From Ureibacillus aquaedulcis (GTDB taxonomy: Bacteria; Bacillota; Bacilli; Bacillales_A; Planococcaceae), in the NCBI RefSeq assembly GCF_030418165.1, contig NZ_JAUHTQ010000013.1, positions 45,019 through 109,018 of the forward strand: a stretch of 64,000 bases of DNA. The letters run 5' to 3'. The notes under the pieces are model-generated. The model did no database searches, had not been told where the DNA came from, and was given only the letters and a program-made list of their open reading frames with translations. This document shows positions 33,367-45,779 of this stretch, piece by piece (position 1 is the stretch's first letter; every line of letters starts with the position of its first letter). A program made the translations under genes and the position numbers.

Positions 33367-33660
33367 TTAGTCTTCTAAAATTGGTGGTACTTTAACCTGA
33401 CCATCCACTTGTTCTTTAACGTTTTGCATCATTGCATCGCGATCCAGACCTTTTTGTGCAACGTCCTCACGCATCACGTTGACGATTGGCAATACATGTG
33501 ATGTTGGTTCTACATTTGTCGTGTCCAGTTCATTTAATGTTTGTGCGAAGTCAGTAATTTTCCCTAATTGGTCTGCAAATTTTTCTGCCTCTTCATCCGT
33601 AATAGCAAGACGAGCTAAATGTGCAACGTGTTTTACTTCTTCTTTTGATAATTTCGCCAT
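33367..33660 (-). CDS. gatC: Asp/Glu-tRNA amidotransferase subunit C
   Basis: GatC is the small clamp subunit that holds GatA to GatB. I start at [20 protein letters not shown], behind GGAGGTG, giving 97 residues; a reading 35 codons longer is not conserved. Visible are the [14 protein letters not shown] helix, the central [20 protein letters not shown] stretch and the [10 protein letters not shown] segment. It is the first gene of gatCAB. The 380-bp gap upstream to camS holds its promoter and the camS terminator. Confidence 0.95.
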   Translation of the reverse strand: MAKLSKEEVKHVAHLARLAITDEEAEKFADQLGKITDFAQTLNELDTTNVEPTSHVLPIVNVMREDVAQKGLDRDAMMQNVKEQVDGQVKVPPILED

Positions 33661-34008
33661 CAATTTACACCTCCGATATTCTAAAGCGTGGCAATAATCA
33701 TTAATTGTACCACCTTTAGTGAAATAAATCATAAATTTGGATAAAAATGCGAACATTCTTGTCAATGTTCGTCACATTAGGTAATGAGTAATTCCTCTAC
33801 CAATTTAATACATTGAATCAAACTCTATTATCGCCTTATGTTATATAAATTCAAACATGTGAATCCGAAATAAATAAGATAACTGATTAAAGTGAGATTT
33901 TGATTGGTACTATAATATGTGTTCTTTGAAAAATCCCCTCATCATAGATATAGCTTCTAAAATTTCAGGAGGATTTACGCAGCTTACATACTATTTTAGA
34001 ACTTAATC

Positions 34009-34042
34009 AAAAAAGTACAGCCGCATTGGGCTGCACTTTTTT
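34009..34042 (-). terminator. Terminator of camS
   Basis: A 14-bp stem with one wobble (AAAAAAGTACAGCC/GGCTGCACTTTTTT) overlaps the camS stop codon and ends in a T-run on the minus strand. The other ~350 bp up to gatC are AT-rich, apart from a loose 9-bp inverted repeat at 33955-34001. Confidence 0.9.
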
Positions 34043-35219
34043 AGTAGTCATAAATATGAACGAAGGGTTCTTCTTCATTTGCTTCTTTTATGATTAGCGC
34101 CTCTGCTCCGTTTATGGATGTGAGGCTGACTTCGATGTCCACATCCAAGGGTAGCTGCTGCATAATGACACCCGATAAATATTGTGTAAACCCAATAATC
34201 TCGGTAGTGCCATAAAATTGGATCGGCACTTCAATCGATAACTTGCGAAGCGTATCGTTTTGATAGAATCCTTTTCCAATTACGCTCGTATAATTTGAAA
34301 AATACTTGTCGACATCCTGTTTAAAGTTTTGGAAGCTTGTATTGACAGTTCGATAAAGCTCATCAGGGGATGACATTGGGAACGTCACATACTTCTCGTT
34401 GATGTCCTGCCAATCACCTACAGTATTTTGCCCTTTCTCTGATACACTATATGAAAAATAGGTTCCAGGGACAATGGAGTTATTGGCTGTTTGTTTAAAT
34501 AGCCCAATCACAATTGGAACATCTTGAAGCTCCGCGCGTTGACGCAGTCGGGAAATGACTGTTTCTGCAATCTCTTTTCCCTTTTTTTCAATCTCTGCAT
34601 CCGGGATAGGTTCTTCAAATGTATCGCCGTATTGTTCCTTTTGGTAATAATAAATGGAGTTTAAGGCAAGCCCGATTGAGATACCCCCAAGCTTTACTTT
34701 GTTATCCTCTGTTTTGACAAGGTAATTCTGTTCAACCACATGCGCTAAGTAGATCGGCGCTTCCTTTGCTCTAACTTCAGGAGACAAAGTTGCCCCGTTT
34801 GCATCTACATCAGGAGGATTCAAACCCCTCAACTCTTCTGGTTCATCCTTATTTTGATTACTTCTGGCAAGCCAGTTACTAACTGTATCGGTATCTAAAT
34901 ACTGGCCTTCCTGAAAGTAGTAATTTTCTGTATCATATACATTTTGTGAAAGTCGCATTAAACCTTCTTCTACTTCTTTGATGTCATATTTTGTATATAG
35001 ATTTGATACGACTAATCCACGGCTGGCACTTTCTTTATAGGGTACCAGCGTTCTATAATAACTATCATTCAATTGCATACTTGGGATGATTGTCGTTTCA
35101 ACTACGCTTTCAGTTTCATCTGTATCTTTTAACACTTCTGTATCTTCTTTAAATGAAGGCACACAACCTGCTAGCATTGCAACAACGACCATCGCCGGAA
35201 TCCAGCGAAATCGGTTCAT
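34041..35219 (-). CDS. camS: CamS-family sex-pheromone lipoprotein
   Basis: I start at MNRFRWIPAMVV, with AAAGGAG upstream, giving 392 residues; the longer reading enters ligA. The signal peptide ends in a lipobox (MLAGC, Cys19), so it is a membrane-anchored lipoprotein. The remainder matches the CamS family: repeated ~150-residue halves, a PIYLAHVVEQNYL segment and an acidic C-terminus. In enterococci the CamS signal peptide yields the cAM373 pheromone; here the physiological role is not known. It follows ligA by 14 bp, as in B. subtilis (yerH), and ends the pcrB-pcrA-ligA-camS cluster. Confidence 0.92.
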   Translation of the reverse strand: MNRFRWIPAMVVVAMLAGCVPSFKEDTEVLKDTDETESVVETTIIPSMQLNDSYYRTLVPYKESASRGLVVSNLYTKYDIKEVEEGLMRLSQNVYDTENYYFQEGQYLDTDTVSNWLARSNQNKDEPEELRGLNPPDVDANGATLSPEVRAKEAPIYLAHVVEQNYLVKTEDNKVKLGGISIGLALNSIYYYQKEQYGDTFEEPIPDAEIEKKGKEIAETVISRLRQRAELQDVPIVIGLFKQTANNSIVPGTYFSYSVSEKGQNTVGDWQDINEKYVTFPMSSPDELYRTVNTSFQNFKQDVDKYFSNYTSVIGKGFYQNDTLRKLSIEVPIQFYGTTEIIGFTQYLSGVIMQQLPLDVDIEVSLTSINGAEALIIKEANEEEPFVHIYDY

Positions 35220-35233
35220 CGTTTGAAGCTCCT

Positions 35234-37249
<2,016 letters not shown>

Positions 37250-37295
37250 TTAAAATCTTACTCTAGTGTTTAAGATAGGTGCTCTTTAAAGCTTT

Positions 37296-39551
37296 TTATC
37301 CTTTTGTAATAGGCGCAAATTTTGCCAACAAACGTTTAATCCCAACGTTCGGGAATGCAATATCCAGTTCCAGGCCATCGCCTTCACCTTTGACGCTTAC
37401 TACTGTTCCAGTGCCCCACTTGCCATGCACTGCTTTATCCCCCGCTTTCCATTGCATTTGGTTGCCGCCAGTGGATTGGAGGCTTGCAATTTGGGGCTTG
37501 GTTTGGACATTGCCAATCGTGCGGCGTCTTTGGCTTTGAAGTCGGTTTCTGCCTGCACCAAAAGGTAATTCTTCTTCATCAAACCGATTTCCCGATTTGG
37601 AAATCTGCTCGATGACATCATCCGAAATTTCTTGGAGGAACCTGGATGGCATATTGTAGCTTGAGCGTCCAAAGAGAGTTCTGGCACCAGCACAAGTTAA
37701 ATACAGTCTTTGCTCCGCACGGGTAATTCCAACATACGCAAGGCGACGCTCTTCCTCCATTTCAGCTGCGTCATCCAAGGAACGCGAGTGAGGGAAAATA
37801 TTTTCCTCCATCCCGATAATGAATACAACCGGGAATTCCAGTCCTTTTGCCGAGTGCATTGTCATTAAAATAATACTTCCTTTTGAAGTATCTTCTTTAT
37901 CCAATGAATCAATGTCTGCTATTAAACTTAAGTCGGTCAGAAAGGCGATGAGTGATTTATCTTCGCTGCGCTCTTCAAACGCTTTCGTTACGGATAAGAA
38001 TTCTTCGATATTTTCCAATCGACTTTCTGCTTCAATTGTTTTCTCATTTTCCAGCATTGCGCGATAACCCGACTTTTCAATCACTTGCTCAACAAGTTCC
38101 GTTACCGACAAGTAGTCCTGCATTTTAGTGAAGTCTTCGATTAGCTGGTGAAACTTCTCGACACTGCTTGCCGCTCTTCCTGTAATCCCCATGAATAAAA
38201 CTTCCTTCATAGCATCGAAAATGGAACGGTCTTGTCCAATGGCATAGGATGCAATCTTTTCAAAAGATGTTGCCCCGATGCTTCGTTTCGGTTCATTGAT
38301 AATCCTTGCCAAGGATAGGTCATCATCATTATTCGCAATCAGACGTAGGTAAGCCAGTAAATCCTTGATTTCTTTACGATCATAGAACTTTGTACCGCCT
38401 ACGATTTGGTAGGTCATATTCGATTTTACGAGTACTTCCTCCATAACACGGGATTGTGCATTTGTTCGATAGAGAATTGCAAAATCGTCTAATGTACGAT
38501 TTTCCTTGTCCATTAGCTTTTGAATCGTTTGGACGACAAACTGTGCTTCATCCTGTTCGTTTGAAGCTTTATAAAGAACCAGCTTTTCACCATCCAAATT
38601 TTCTGTTCTTAATTTTTTTGGATAGCGGCTTTCGTTATTTTCAATAACATCATTAGCCGCTTGAAGGATTCGTTTTGTAGAGCGGTAATTCTGCTCAAGC
38701 AGGATTGCTTTTGCGTTCGGGTAATCCTTTTCAAATGATAGGATATTGCCTATATCTGCTCCTCGCCAACGGTAAATGGATTGGTCTGAATCGCCTACAA
38801 CACAGATATTCTTGAATTTTTGTGCAAGCAATTGAACAAGCTTATACTGGGAATGGTTGGTATCTTGATACTCATCCACATGTATGTATTGGAATTTATT
38901 TTGATAGAATTCCAATACCTCCGGCACACGCTCAAAGAGTGTAATGGTTGTCATGATCAAATCGTCGAAGTCTAGTGATTGATTTCGACGGAGCCTTTTT
39001 TCGTAACCTTCATAAACTTGCGAAACTACTTTTTCATATGGATTGTTCGGGTTACTATTTGCTTTGAACACATCTGCTGTAATGCATTCATTCTTTGCAG
39101 AGCTGATGGCATTCAAGATTGCTCTTGGCTCAAAACGTTTCGGGTCTATATTTAATTCTTTTAGAACATTTTTTACTACGGATAATTGGTCACTTGAATC
39201 CAGAATTGAAAAATTCTTCGAAATGCCGATCCGATCGATGTTGCGTCTTAAAATACGCACACACATTGAGTGGAATGTAGACACCCACATACTTTCCGTC
39301 GTACCGTTTCCAAGCAGGTTATCAATTCTCTCCCGCATTTCTCGTGCTGCTTTATTTGTAAAGGTAATGGCTAAAATCTTTGAAGGATATACTTCTTTTT
39401 CAACAACTAGGTACGCTATACGGTGTGTTAAAACACGCGTTTTCCCAGATCCCGCTCCGGCCATAATCAACAGTGGTCCATCCGTTGTTTTTACGGCTTC
39501 AGCTTGTTGTGGATTCATGCCATTAAGTAAGTTTTTCGTTATTTGTTCCAT
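37296..39551 (-). CDS. pcrA: ATP-dependent DNA helicase PcrA
   Basis: This UvrD/Rep superfamily 1A helicase is needed for repair, replication of rolling-circle plasmids and removal of RecA. I start at [16 protein letters not shown], giving 751 residues; the alternative start is TTG, seven codons upstream. Motifs in order: Q-motif LNPQQ-like MNPQQAEAV, Walker A AGAGSGKT, Ia [86 protein letters not shown]. The C-terminal ~60 residues form the RNA-polymerase-binding Tudor-like tail ([20 protein letters not shown]). Confidence 0.98.
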   Translation of the reverse strand: MEQITKNLLNGMNPQQAEAVKTTDGPLLIMAGAGSGKTRVLTHRIAYLVVEKEVYPSKILAITFTNKAAREMRERIDNLLGNGTTESMWVSTFHSMCVRILRRNIDRIGISKNFSILDSSDQLSVVKNVLKELNIDPKRFEPRAILNAISSAKNECITADVFKANSNPNNPYEKVVSQVYEGYEKRLRRNQSLDFDDLIMTTITLFERVPEVLEFYQNKFQYIHVDEYQDTNHSQYKLVQLLAQKFKNICVVGDSDQSIYRWRGADIGNILSFEKDYPNAKAILLEQNYRSTKRILQAANDVIENNESRYPKKLRTENLDGEKLVLYKASNEQDEAQFVVQTIQKLMDKENRTLDDFAILYRTNAQSRVMEEVLVKSNMTYQIVGGTKFYDRKEIKDLLAYLRLIANNDDDLSLARIINEPKRSIGATSFEKIASYAIGQDRSIFDAMKEVLFMGITGRAASSVEKFHQLIEDFTKMQDYLSVTELVEQVIEKSGYRAMLENEKTIEAESRLENIEEFLSVTKAFEERSEDKSLIAFLTDLSLIADIDSLDKEDTSKGSIILMTMHSAKGLEFPVVFIIGMEENIFPHSRSLDDAAEMEEERRLAYVGITRAEQRLYLTCAGARTLFGRSSYNMPSRFLQEISDDVIEQISKSGNRFDEEELPFGAGRNRLQSQRRRTIGNVQTKPQIASLQSTGGNQMQWKAGDKAVHGKWGTGTVVSVKGEGDGLELDIAFPNVGIKRLLAKFAPITKG

Positions 39552-39619
39552 GATGCACCGCCTTCTATACAAACGTTTGTTCTGATTTAATTATAACGAA
39601 CTTTTCTGAACTTGTGAAA

Positions 39620-40312
39620 TCAATATTCAAGTGTTTTAACAGCCTCGACTGTTTTTAATGCTTGTTTCAAATCATCATAAATAATGTTTCCTACAATAAC
39701 AGTATCGGCCAGACGAGCCATTTCAGCGGCTTGTTCAGGAGTAGTAATGCCTCCACCATAGAAAAGGCGTGTCTCGCTTAAAACGTCTTTGACAGAAGCA
39801 ACAATCTCTGTGTCGCCATAGGCACCGCTATATTCAAGATAGAAAATCGGCAATTTAAAATAGTTTTCAGCTAAGCGTGCGTAAGCAATTACATCGTCCT
39901 TCGCTAAATCTGTTTTCGCATCCGTTACCTGTGCCACCTTACATTCCGGGTTTAACACACAGTAACCTTCTGCCACCAACTCGTCCCAAACTAAGATATC
40001 ACCATATTCTTTGATTGCTTCATGGTGCAGATCCTTTACCCATTTAGTATTACGGCTGTTTAAAACACTTGGAATAAAGTAGTAATCAAATCCTGCCAAT
40101 ATTGCCTCTATATTGGAGATTTCCAATGCTACCGGCACTGAAAAACGTCTAACACGAAGTAAAATGTCTATTACATTATCTATCGTTACATCATCTGTTC
40201 CGCCAACCAGAATGACATCTGTACCAGATTCACATACCTTTTCCAATGCTTCCTCTGAAATTTCTTTTGCCGGGTCAATTTTGAACACATGCCGCCAATC
40301 TCTAAAATCCAT
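39620..40312 (-). CDS. pcrB: Heptaprenylglyceryl phosphate synthase
   Basis: PcrB joins glycerol-1-phosphate to heptaprenyl diphosphate, the bacterial counterpart of archaeal GGGP synthase. The 230-residue TIM barrel has [12 protein letters not shown] (about 9-20), VGGTDDVT, the [11 protein letters not shown] substrate loop (about 103-113), EYSGAYGD (about 163-170) and the phosphate-binding [12 protein letters not shown] (about 186-197). It is upstream of pcrA in the usual cluster. A 21-base inverted repeat overlaps its likely -10 (see findings). Confidence 0.95.
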   Translation of the reverse strand: MDFRDWRHVFKIDPAKEISEEALEKVCESGTDVILVGGTDDVTIDNVIDILLRVRRFSVPVALEISNIEAILAGFDYYFIPSVLNSRNTKWVKDLHHEAIKEYGDILVWDELVAEGYCVLNPECKVAQVTDAKTDLAKDDVIAYARLAENYFKLPIFYLEYSGAYGDTEIVASVKDVLSETRLFYGGGITTPEQAAEMARLADTVIVGNIIYDDLKQALKTVEAVKTLEY

Positions 40313-40482
40313 TCGTTGCTTCCCACCTATCAGTGCTAATATTTCTTGTATTTAAGTATCTATATTCGTTTACAAGTATAACGTAAACTAAACTAAAGCG
40401 AAAAAGTTTTCATTCTTCTAAATCTATTTTATAAAGGCCATTTGATCTTTTAAAAAGGCCAATCATTGTAGAAGAAAAAAAT

Positions 40483-40527
40483 AAAAAGCCGTTTAGCAAG
40501 TCTTGTTCGTTCGACCAACTAAACAGC
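40483..40527 (-). terminator. Terminator of yerC
   Basis: A GCTGTTTAG/CTAAACGGC stem with one wobble and a 22-base loop is followed on the minus strand by TTTTTATTTTTTT, 26 bp past the yerC stop. Confidence 0.85.
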
Positions 40528-40552
40528 CTATTTTGTTGTAGATTGCTTATTA

Positions 40553-40870
40553 TTATTTTGATGCCTGAAACGGTTTTTCGTCTGGATAAAGACGGCCCAA
40601 CATTTCATCATATGTGTCATTGCCGTAATCGAAACAGCGTCGTACGCGGGAAATCGTTGCAGTCGATGCACCCGTTTCCTTTTTGATTGATTCATATGTT
40701 TTCTTTAAACGCAATAAATGCGCAACTTCAAAACGTTGTGCCAATGACTGAATTTCACTGATTGTACATAAGTCATCAAAAAACTTATAGCATTCTTCCA
40801 AATCTTTTAATTCTAATACTGCTTTAAATAATTGGTCGGTCTGATGCCCACGAATTTTCTCGATCTGCAT
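40553..40870 (-). CDS. yerC: YerC/YecD TrpR-like DNA-binding protein
   Basis: The 105-residue all-helical protein belongs to the TrpR-like YerC/YecD family. The HTH is visible as SIKKETGASTATISRVRRCFDYG (about 61-83), preceded by LAQRFEVAHLLRLKKTY. The family is widespread beside pcrB/pcrA and pur genes in Firmicutes, but its regulon is not established. It lies 24 bp after yerB in the same orientation, so yerA-yerB-yerC are probably cotranscribed, ending at the terminator just downstream. Confidence 0.93.
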   Translation of the reverse strand: MQIEKIRGHQTDQLFKAVLELKDLEECYKFFDDLCTISEIQSLAQRFEVAHLLRLKKTYESIKKETGASTATISRVRRCFDYGNDTYDEMLGRLYPDEKPFQASK

Positions 40871-40894
40871 GTATTATTCATCCTTTCACATTTG

Positions 40895-41935
40895 CTACGA
40901 ATATTTTACGGTTGTCTCCATCCCTGGATCTGAAGGGACAAAGTGCACCCAGGTTTTTCCGGGGACTAATTTCACTTCACTGCCGTCATCTTCTACCGCT
41001 TTTAATACGCCTCCGATATTCTCCCAACGCACCTCCCGCATTATCCCCTGCTGGAATACGAAAGCCGTGCCGCCGGAAGTTAAATCAATTTCTCGACGTC
41101 CTTCACTATCAATAACCGAATGACTCATTTCAAAGAATAAGACATTCGAAAGTGCCAATGGTTCATTCGTCAATTCATCTATTGTCAAGACATTCCCTGA
41201 TTGTCGTGTATATGTGTTGCGATCTCTATCATAGGTATATAAACTATTGAATAAGTCATTATGGCTATATGTAATAGCCACAGATTCAGCCTCAGTTCCT
41301 ATTTTAACACTTTCATCTTCTTTATAAAAAGTATACGACACTTTTTTCTGATAAAGAAGTGAAGTGCTCACTTTCTCGGCGGCTGCTTCGATATTTTCAC
41401 CTGGAAAATAGGAATTATGGGGTGCCACGCGGTCCGGTGAACGCTTGAATAAGCTTCCATCGTATTGCATACCGTTCACATGATTAACTATGCCACTTTC
41501 CAAGAGCTGCTGTGCTTCGGGGCTGTAGCCATGGGCAATGTAAAATGCATCAAGTCCCGCTGCAATTTCAATAAAGTAATCCCGGGCACTACGGATGGGT
41601 CCTATATTTTCCGGAATTTCGGATTGAAATAATGCCAGAAATCTTGTAACATCTCCTTCTGCCAACATTTCGTAGATCACGTCGGCAGATGCTATTCCTG
41701 TTTGTGGACGAGCATCCGGATAGTTATTGATCGTCGCCAAAATCGGACGCTGCGTCATCTCTCTTGCAATACGCTCCCCTGTAAATGGTGTGACGGATGG
41801 TGACGAGACATCCCCTGTTACTTCTATTACTTCTTCTGTTGACTGATTGTTATCATCTGCGGGCTCCTCATTGCCACCGCATCCAACTATTAAAGAAACA
41901 CAGGCTAATACTGCAAGAAATTGAAGTTTACGCAT
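40895..41935 (-). CDS. yerB: YerB-like DUF3048 lipoprotein
   Basis: The 346-residue protein has a lipoprotein signal (MRKLQFLAVLACVSLIVGC, lipid Cys19), a short acidic linker and two DUF3048 domains. Family motifs include RPILATINNYPDARPQTGI, ADVIYEMLAEGDVTRFLALF, GPIRSARDYFIEIA and HGYSPEAQ (about 57-150), with KTWVHFVPSDPG near the end. It is exported and membrane-anchored. Its function is unknown; its position between yerA and yerC is conserved from B. subtilis. Confidence 0.92.
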   Translation of the reverse strand: MRKLQFLAVLACVSLIVGCGGNEEPADDNNQSTEEVIEVTGDVSSPSVTPFTGERIAREMTQRPILATINNYPDARPQTGIASADVIYEMLAEGDVTRFLALFQSEIPENIGPIRSARDYFIEIAAGLDAFYIAHGYSPEAQQLLESGIVNHVNGMQYDGSLFKRSPDRVAPHNSYFPGENIEAAAEKVSTSLLYQKKVSYTFYKEDESVKIGTEAESVAITYSHNDLFNSLYTYDRDRNTYTRQSGNVLTIDELTNEPLALSNVLFFEMSHSVIDSEGRREIDLTSGGTAFVFQQGIMREVRWENIGGVLKAVEDDGSEVKLVPGKTWVHFVPSDPGMETTVKYS

Positions 41936-41948
41936 AGAATTCGCTCCT

Positions 41949-43679
41949 TTAGCGCATCACGGCAGGCAACATCACCTTCTTTTTCATGACATCATATATA
42001 CCTTGGGGCGTGATGCGAATATAAGGTAAATGCGTGGATTGTAAAAAGAATAAAGTATAGATCGCATCTGTGTGGCTATATCCTCTTTCCTTTAAAGCGG
42101 ATGTTAGAAGCCCTTCATACTCAATCAATTGTTCAACATCCCCATCAAATAGTTTTCCATTAATCTTCAGAGGGATAGACGCAACTACTTCTTTATTTTC
42201 TGCTAGAACAATTCCACCATTTAATCTCTTTAACTCATTAAATGCAAACTTCATATCTTCTATGCTTTTTCCTATTAAAATTATTTCTCCAGTATTGGAA
42301 TAAGAGGAAGCAAATCCTTTTACATGCGTATCAAATCCTTTAAGCACTGTGTTAACACGCCATTTCCCTTTTCGATCGATCAGCATCAAATAGCTTTCAT
42401 CTTTTCCAAGTGGAAGTTCTTTTTTACTAAATTGAAGATTAATAGAAAAAGGTTTTGTAATGACCTCGTTTGTTAAATGGATTCCAATCGGCATAGAAAA
42501 TTGGAAGTCATCATCAGTTAAGTCGAAAGGAATGATTAAGTCATTGAATGGATTCCAATCGATTTTTGGAAGAGCATTTACTTTTTCATTATCCCGCTTT
42601 AACCAAATCCCTTTAGATAAAACAGATTCCGGATTGGGTGTCAATTCATTTTTCAGAATATTTAAGGTAGCAAAACGCCCAGTGGCAATTAATCCGTGTA
42701 AGTGGGATTTATCATAATAGCGTGCAATATTGTATGAGGCCATATTATACGCATCTATTGGAGAAACACCCTCTTCTAAAGCGATGCGTATACATTTGTC
42801 CATCACTCCATCTTCATGGAAAGCCGGAGTTGAGCCGTCCGTTGTCATCATTAAATGATCAAAAATGTCCAGCTTCTTCTCCAAGATGCCTTGTAATAAC
42901 TGCGGTAAATCTGGACGAATGGAAGAATGCCGCAATGTTACATCCAAACCATGCAGTATCCTTCTTTCCACTTCCTCTACGGTCATGGCTTCATGATCAC
43001 TATCTGCCCCAAAAAGCTTCATGCGGGCAATCGTTTTTTCGGATGCTCCCGGGAAGTGGCCTTCAACTTTTTTCCCTTTAAGTTTTGCTGCCTGCATCCA
43101 ATGCAGCATCAGATCATCTCCATGGATTAAACGCGGCCATCCTGTCAGCTCTCCGCCAAGAAGTACATCATCCCGGCTTAGCCACTCCAAAATAGATTTA
43201 TTGTTAAATATCTCATCTTCGTTTTGAAGCTCTGATTGTGAATCAAACCGTGCCCACCAGTAAAATGAAACCGGCAATTTTTTCAGTTTGTCCATAAATG
43301 TAAACGCTTTCTGTTTTGATAGTGATAGGGCAAGTGTCATGTTATCTGCTATGAAAGTAGTCGTTCCTGTTTGAGCAGCATAATCCGCAAATGAATGGGG
43401 ATTATATAATTGGGTTGGATGAACATGCGGCTCGATGTACCCCGGTACCACTACTTTATTTTCTAAATTAAGGACTTCCGTACCAGCAAGATTGGCAGGC
43501 ATCTCATGTCCGACATAAACAATTCGATCCCCTAGTATCCATATATTCCCTACTAGCCATTTTTTCAGCACACTATGTAGAAAGCGAGCATTCTTTAAAA
43601 CCATTGATGGTGCTAGTTTCCCGTCGATTACAGCTACTTGTTTTCGAATTTCATGAATCTTCCAGGTAGTCTCTGGCAT
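41949..43679 (-). CDS. yerA: YerA-like adenine deaminase-family amidohydrolase
   Basis: I start at MPETTWKIHEIR, behind AAAGGAG, giving 576 residues. The protein has the amidohydrolase metal site PGYIEPHVHPTQLYNP (about 92-107), GGELTGWPR, EGHFPGAS (His), DSDHEA and MTTDGS (Asp), plus the C-terminal adenine-deaminase-type domain with LNGGIVLAENKEV. Relatives include AdeC, but the YerA branch diverges and its substrate is not settled. It sits upstream of yerB and next to the purine genes, consistent with purine salvage. The divergent gene at 43880 starts about 200 bp away. Confidence 0.88.
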   Translation of the reverse strand: MPETTWKIHEIRKQVAVIDGKLAPSMVLKNARFLHSVLKKWLVGNIWILGDRIVYVGHEMPANLAGTEVLNLENKVVVPGYIEPHVHPTQLYNPHSFADYAAQTGTTTFIADNMTLALSLSKQKAFTFMDKLKKLPVSFYWWARFDSQSELQNEDEIFNNKSILEWLSRDDVLLGGELTGWPRLIHGDDLMLHWMQAAKLKGKKVEGHFPGASEKTIARMKLFGADSDHEAMTVEEVERRILHGLDVTLRHSSIRPDLPQLLQGILEKKLDIFDHLMMTTDGSTPAFHEDGVMDKCIRIALEEGVSPIDAYNMASYNIARYYDKSHLHGLIATGRFATLNILKNELTPNPESVLSKGIWLKRDNEKVNALPKIDWNPFNDLIIPFDLTDDDFQFSMPIGIHLTNEVITKPFSINLQFSKKELPLGKDESYLMLIDRKGKWRVNTVLKGFDTHVKGFASSYSNTGEIILIGKSIEDMKFAFNELKRLNGGIVLAENKEVVASIPLKINGKLFDGDVEQLIEYEGLLTSALKERGYSHTDAIYTLFFLQSTHLPYIRITPQGIYDVMKKKVMLPAVMR

Positions 43680-43879
43680 TATTAACACTCCTTTCTATTA
43701 CTTATAAAATTTATTTTGGTTAATCGGTTTTTATACGCACATACTAACTTTGCTCAAAAATTGTTCAATTATTTATTGAGTATTTAGAAAAAATATAGTG
43801 ATTTTATCGTAACACAGCAATTTTTTAAAGAAAAGACATTTATTTGGTGTTAATTTTACTTTGACAAGGAGGAGTTTAC

Positions 43880-44368
43880 ATGGAAGAGAACATTTCAGAA
43901 AAAAGTGGTTTTGTCCGTTTAGCTCTTGGTACAGGCCTGACAGCATGCGGTATTGCTCATTTGGCGAAGGAATCAGGCAACCGTGGATTAGGTGCTCTTT
44001 TCGTTGCGGCAGGTGCCATGAAAGTGGCAGAAGGAATTTTTCTTTACTGCCCTACCAAAGCACTAATTAATTCCAATGTAAAACAAGCCGTGGCAACTAC
44101 TTTTGATGAATACTTAGATGGCGATGGCATTATGGGCGCCTATAATGAGTTCTATAATGACAAATGGGGTAGTGGAACGAACTCCAATACTTCAGGTTCG
44201 GGTTATTCCGGCAACAACTCATCAAATACCAGCGGTGGTACTGTTGAAAAAGCTGCCTCAGAAGTCGGGCAAATCGTTTCGAATGCAACACAAAACGATT
44301 CATTGAAAAACGCAGCAACACAAGCCGTGAAAACTGCTGCCGGTTCGAATTCAGGCAAACAAAGCTAA
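43880..44368 (+). CDS. DUF2892 (YgaP-like) small membrane protein with Ser/Asn/Gly-rich tail
   Basis: The 162-residue protein has two short TM helices in residues ~10-58. The GFVRLALGTGLTACGIAHLA and AAGAMKVAEGIFLYCPTKAL segments match the YgaP-type TM pattern, whose second helix ends in a C-P pair. Residues ~95-125 are a low-complexity S/N/G linker, followed by a helical Ala-rich tail (KAASEVGQIVSNATQ). No cytoplasmic catalytic domain is present. It is a lone plus-strand gene between yerA and purD, with an excellent AAGGAGGAG site. Function is unknown. Confidence 0.8.
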   Translation: MEENISEKSGFVRLALGTGLTACGIAHLAKESGNRGLGALFVAAGAMKVAEGIFLYCPTKALINSNVKQAVATTFDEYLDGDGIMGAYNEFYNDKWGSGTNSNTSGSGYSGNNSSNTSGGTVEKAASEVGQIVSNATQNDSLKNAATQAVKTAAGSNSGKQS

Positions 44369-44436
44369 TCATCTTTATTTCAAAATTACGGACTAATTGC
44401 TACAGATGTGAGTTTTTAGTTCGATAAAATAAATTA

Positions 44437-44466
44437 GGCAAGAGGTGGTTTGCCTCTTGCCATTTT
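44437..44466. terminator. Bidirectional terminator shared by purD and the DUF2892 gene
   Basis: A perfect 9-bp stem (GGCAAGAGG/CCTCTTGCC) with a 7-base loop has T-rich tracts on both strands and lies directly between two convergent stop codons. Confidence 0.88.
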
Positions 44467-44467
44467 A

Positions 44468-45724
44468 TTATTGGAAAGTTCTCCAGCCAATATCTTTGCG
44501 ATAGAAAAATTTATCCCATTGCTGCTGTTCAATGCCTGCATAAACCTCTTCTTGAGCTTCTTTTAATGTACCGGCTTTAGCGGCAACCAAAAGAACACGA
44601 CCCCCATTCCCAACAAATCGATCATCAGCAAGCTTTGTGCCTGCATGGTATACATGGTAGTTTTCCGTTAAGACATTTAAATCTGGGAGCGGGTTTCCTT
44701 TTTCTACATCTCCTGGATAACCTTCCGCGGCAATCACAACACCTAACATGGCTTCGTCGGACCATTGAAGGTCGAAATATTCCTCTTCCATTAATGCTTT
44801 CATGAACAATCCAAAGTCCGATGCCATTCTCGGCAGCACCACTTGTGTTTCAGGATCTCCGAAACGCGCATTAAATTCGATAACTTTCGGTCCCTGCTTT
44901 GTTAAAATCAGTCCCGCATATAGGATTCCCGTGAATGAAACGCCTTCTTCCTCCATTGCTTTAACTGTCGGTTCGACAATTTCAATATATGCTCTTGAAA
45001 TATATTCTTGTGGAATTTGCGGTACTGGAGAGTAAGCACCCATTCCCCCTGTATTCGGTCCTTTATCGCCATCGTATGCACGCTTATGATCCTGTGCAAT
45101 GACCATCGGATAAATTTGCCCCTTATGAACGAAAGACATAAAGGAGAATTCTTCACCGTCCAAAAACTCTTCGATTACGACACGAGAAGAGGATTCCCCG
45201 AAGCGTTGATTGCCAATCATATCATTGATTGCCTCGATCGCCTCCTGTTCCGTCATAGCAACAATTACTCCCTTACCTGCCGCCAATCCATCTGCTTTCA
45301 CTACGATCGGTGCACCTTGTTGTTCAACATATGCAATCGCCTTAGATGCATCCGTAAACGTTTCGTAGGCAGCAGTTGGGATACTATACTTCTTCATTAT
45401 TTCTTTTGCATACGATTTACTGCCTTCAATTTTTGCAGCCGCTTGGATTGGCCCAAAAATCCGCAGTCCTCTTGCTTGGAAAAAGTCAACAACTCCGCCA
45501 GCCAGAGGTTGTTCAGGTCCAACAAAAGTTAAATCAACTTCATTTTCCTTTGCAAATTGAGCAAGTCCTGCAAAATCCATTGCATCCAAAGGAACGATTT
45601 CCGCATCCTGCCTCATCCCATCATTGCCGGGTGCTACAAATACCTTGTTTACAGAAGGGGAATCATTAAATTTCTTTGCAATAGCATGTTCACGTCCACC
45701 ACTACCTATTACTAGAATGTTCAT
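44468..45724 (-). CDS. purD: Phosphoribosylamine-glycine ligase
   Basis: PurD makes GAR, step 2 of purine synthesis. The 418-residue ATP-grasp enzyme starts MNILVIGSGGREHAIA and has FVGPEQPLAGGVVD (about 70-83), IVVKADGLAAGKGVIVA (about 137-153), the DHKRAYDGDKGPNTGGMGAYSP loop, and EFNARFGDPETQ. It is complete. It lies last in the pur gene order but is cut off from purH by a terminator and a 280-bp repeat array, so it probably has its own promoter or depends on read-through. GGAGG is upstream. Confidence 0.97.
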   Translation of the reverse strand: MNILVIGSGGREHAIAKKFNDSPSVNKVFVAPGNDGMRQDAEIVPLDAMDFAGLAQFAKENEVDLTFVGPEQPLAGGVVDFFQARGLRIFGPIQAAAKIEGSKSYAKEIMKKYSIPTAAYETFTDASKAIAYVEQQGAPIVVKADGLAAGKGVIVAMTEQEAIEAINDMIGNQRFGESSSRVVIEEFLDGEEFSFMSFVHKGQIYPMVIAQDHKRAYDGDKGPNTGGMGAYSPVPQIPQEYISRAYIEIVEPTVKAMEEEGVSFTGILYAGLILTKQGPKVIEFNARFGDPETQVVLPRMASDFGLFMKALMEEEYFDLQWSDEAMLGVVIAAEGYPGDVEKGNPLPDLNVLTENYHVYHAGTKLADDRFVGNGGRVLLVAAKAGTLKEAQEEVYAGIEQQQWDKFFYRKDIGWRTFQ

Positions 45725-45779
45725 GTGAAATGCCTCCTATATTTTTATTGTTAAGAATCACTTTTAAGTTCGGTTGGTT

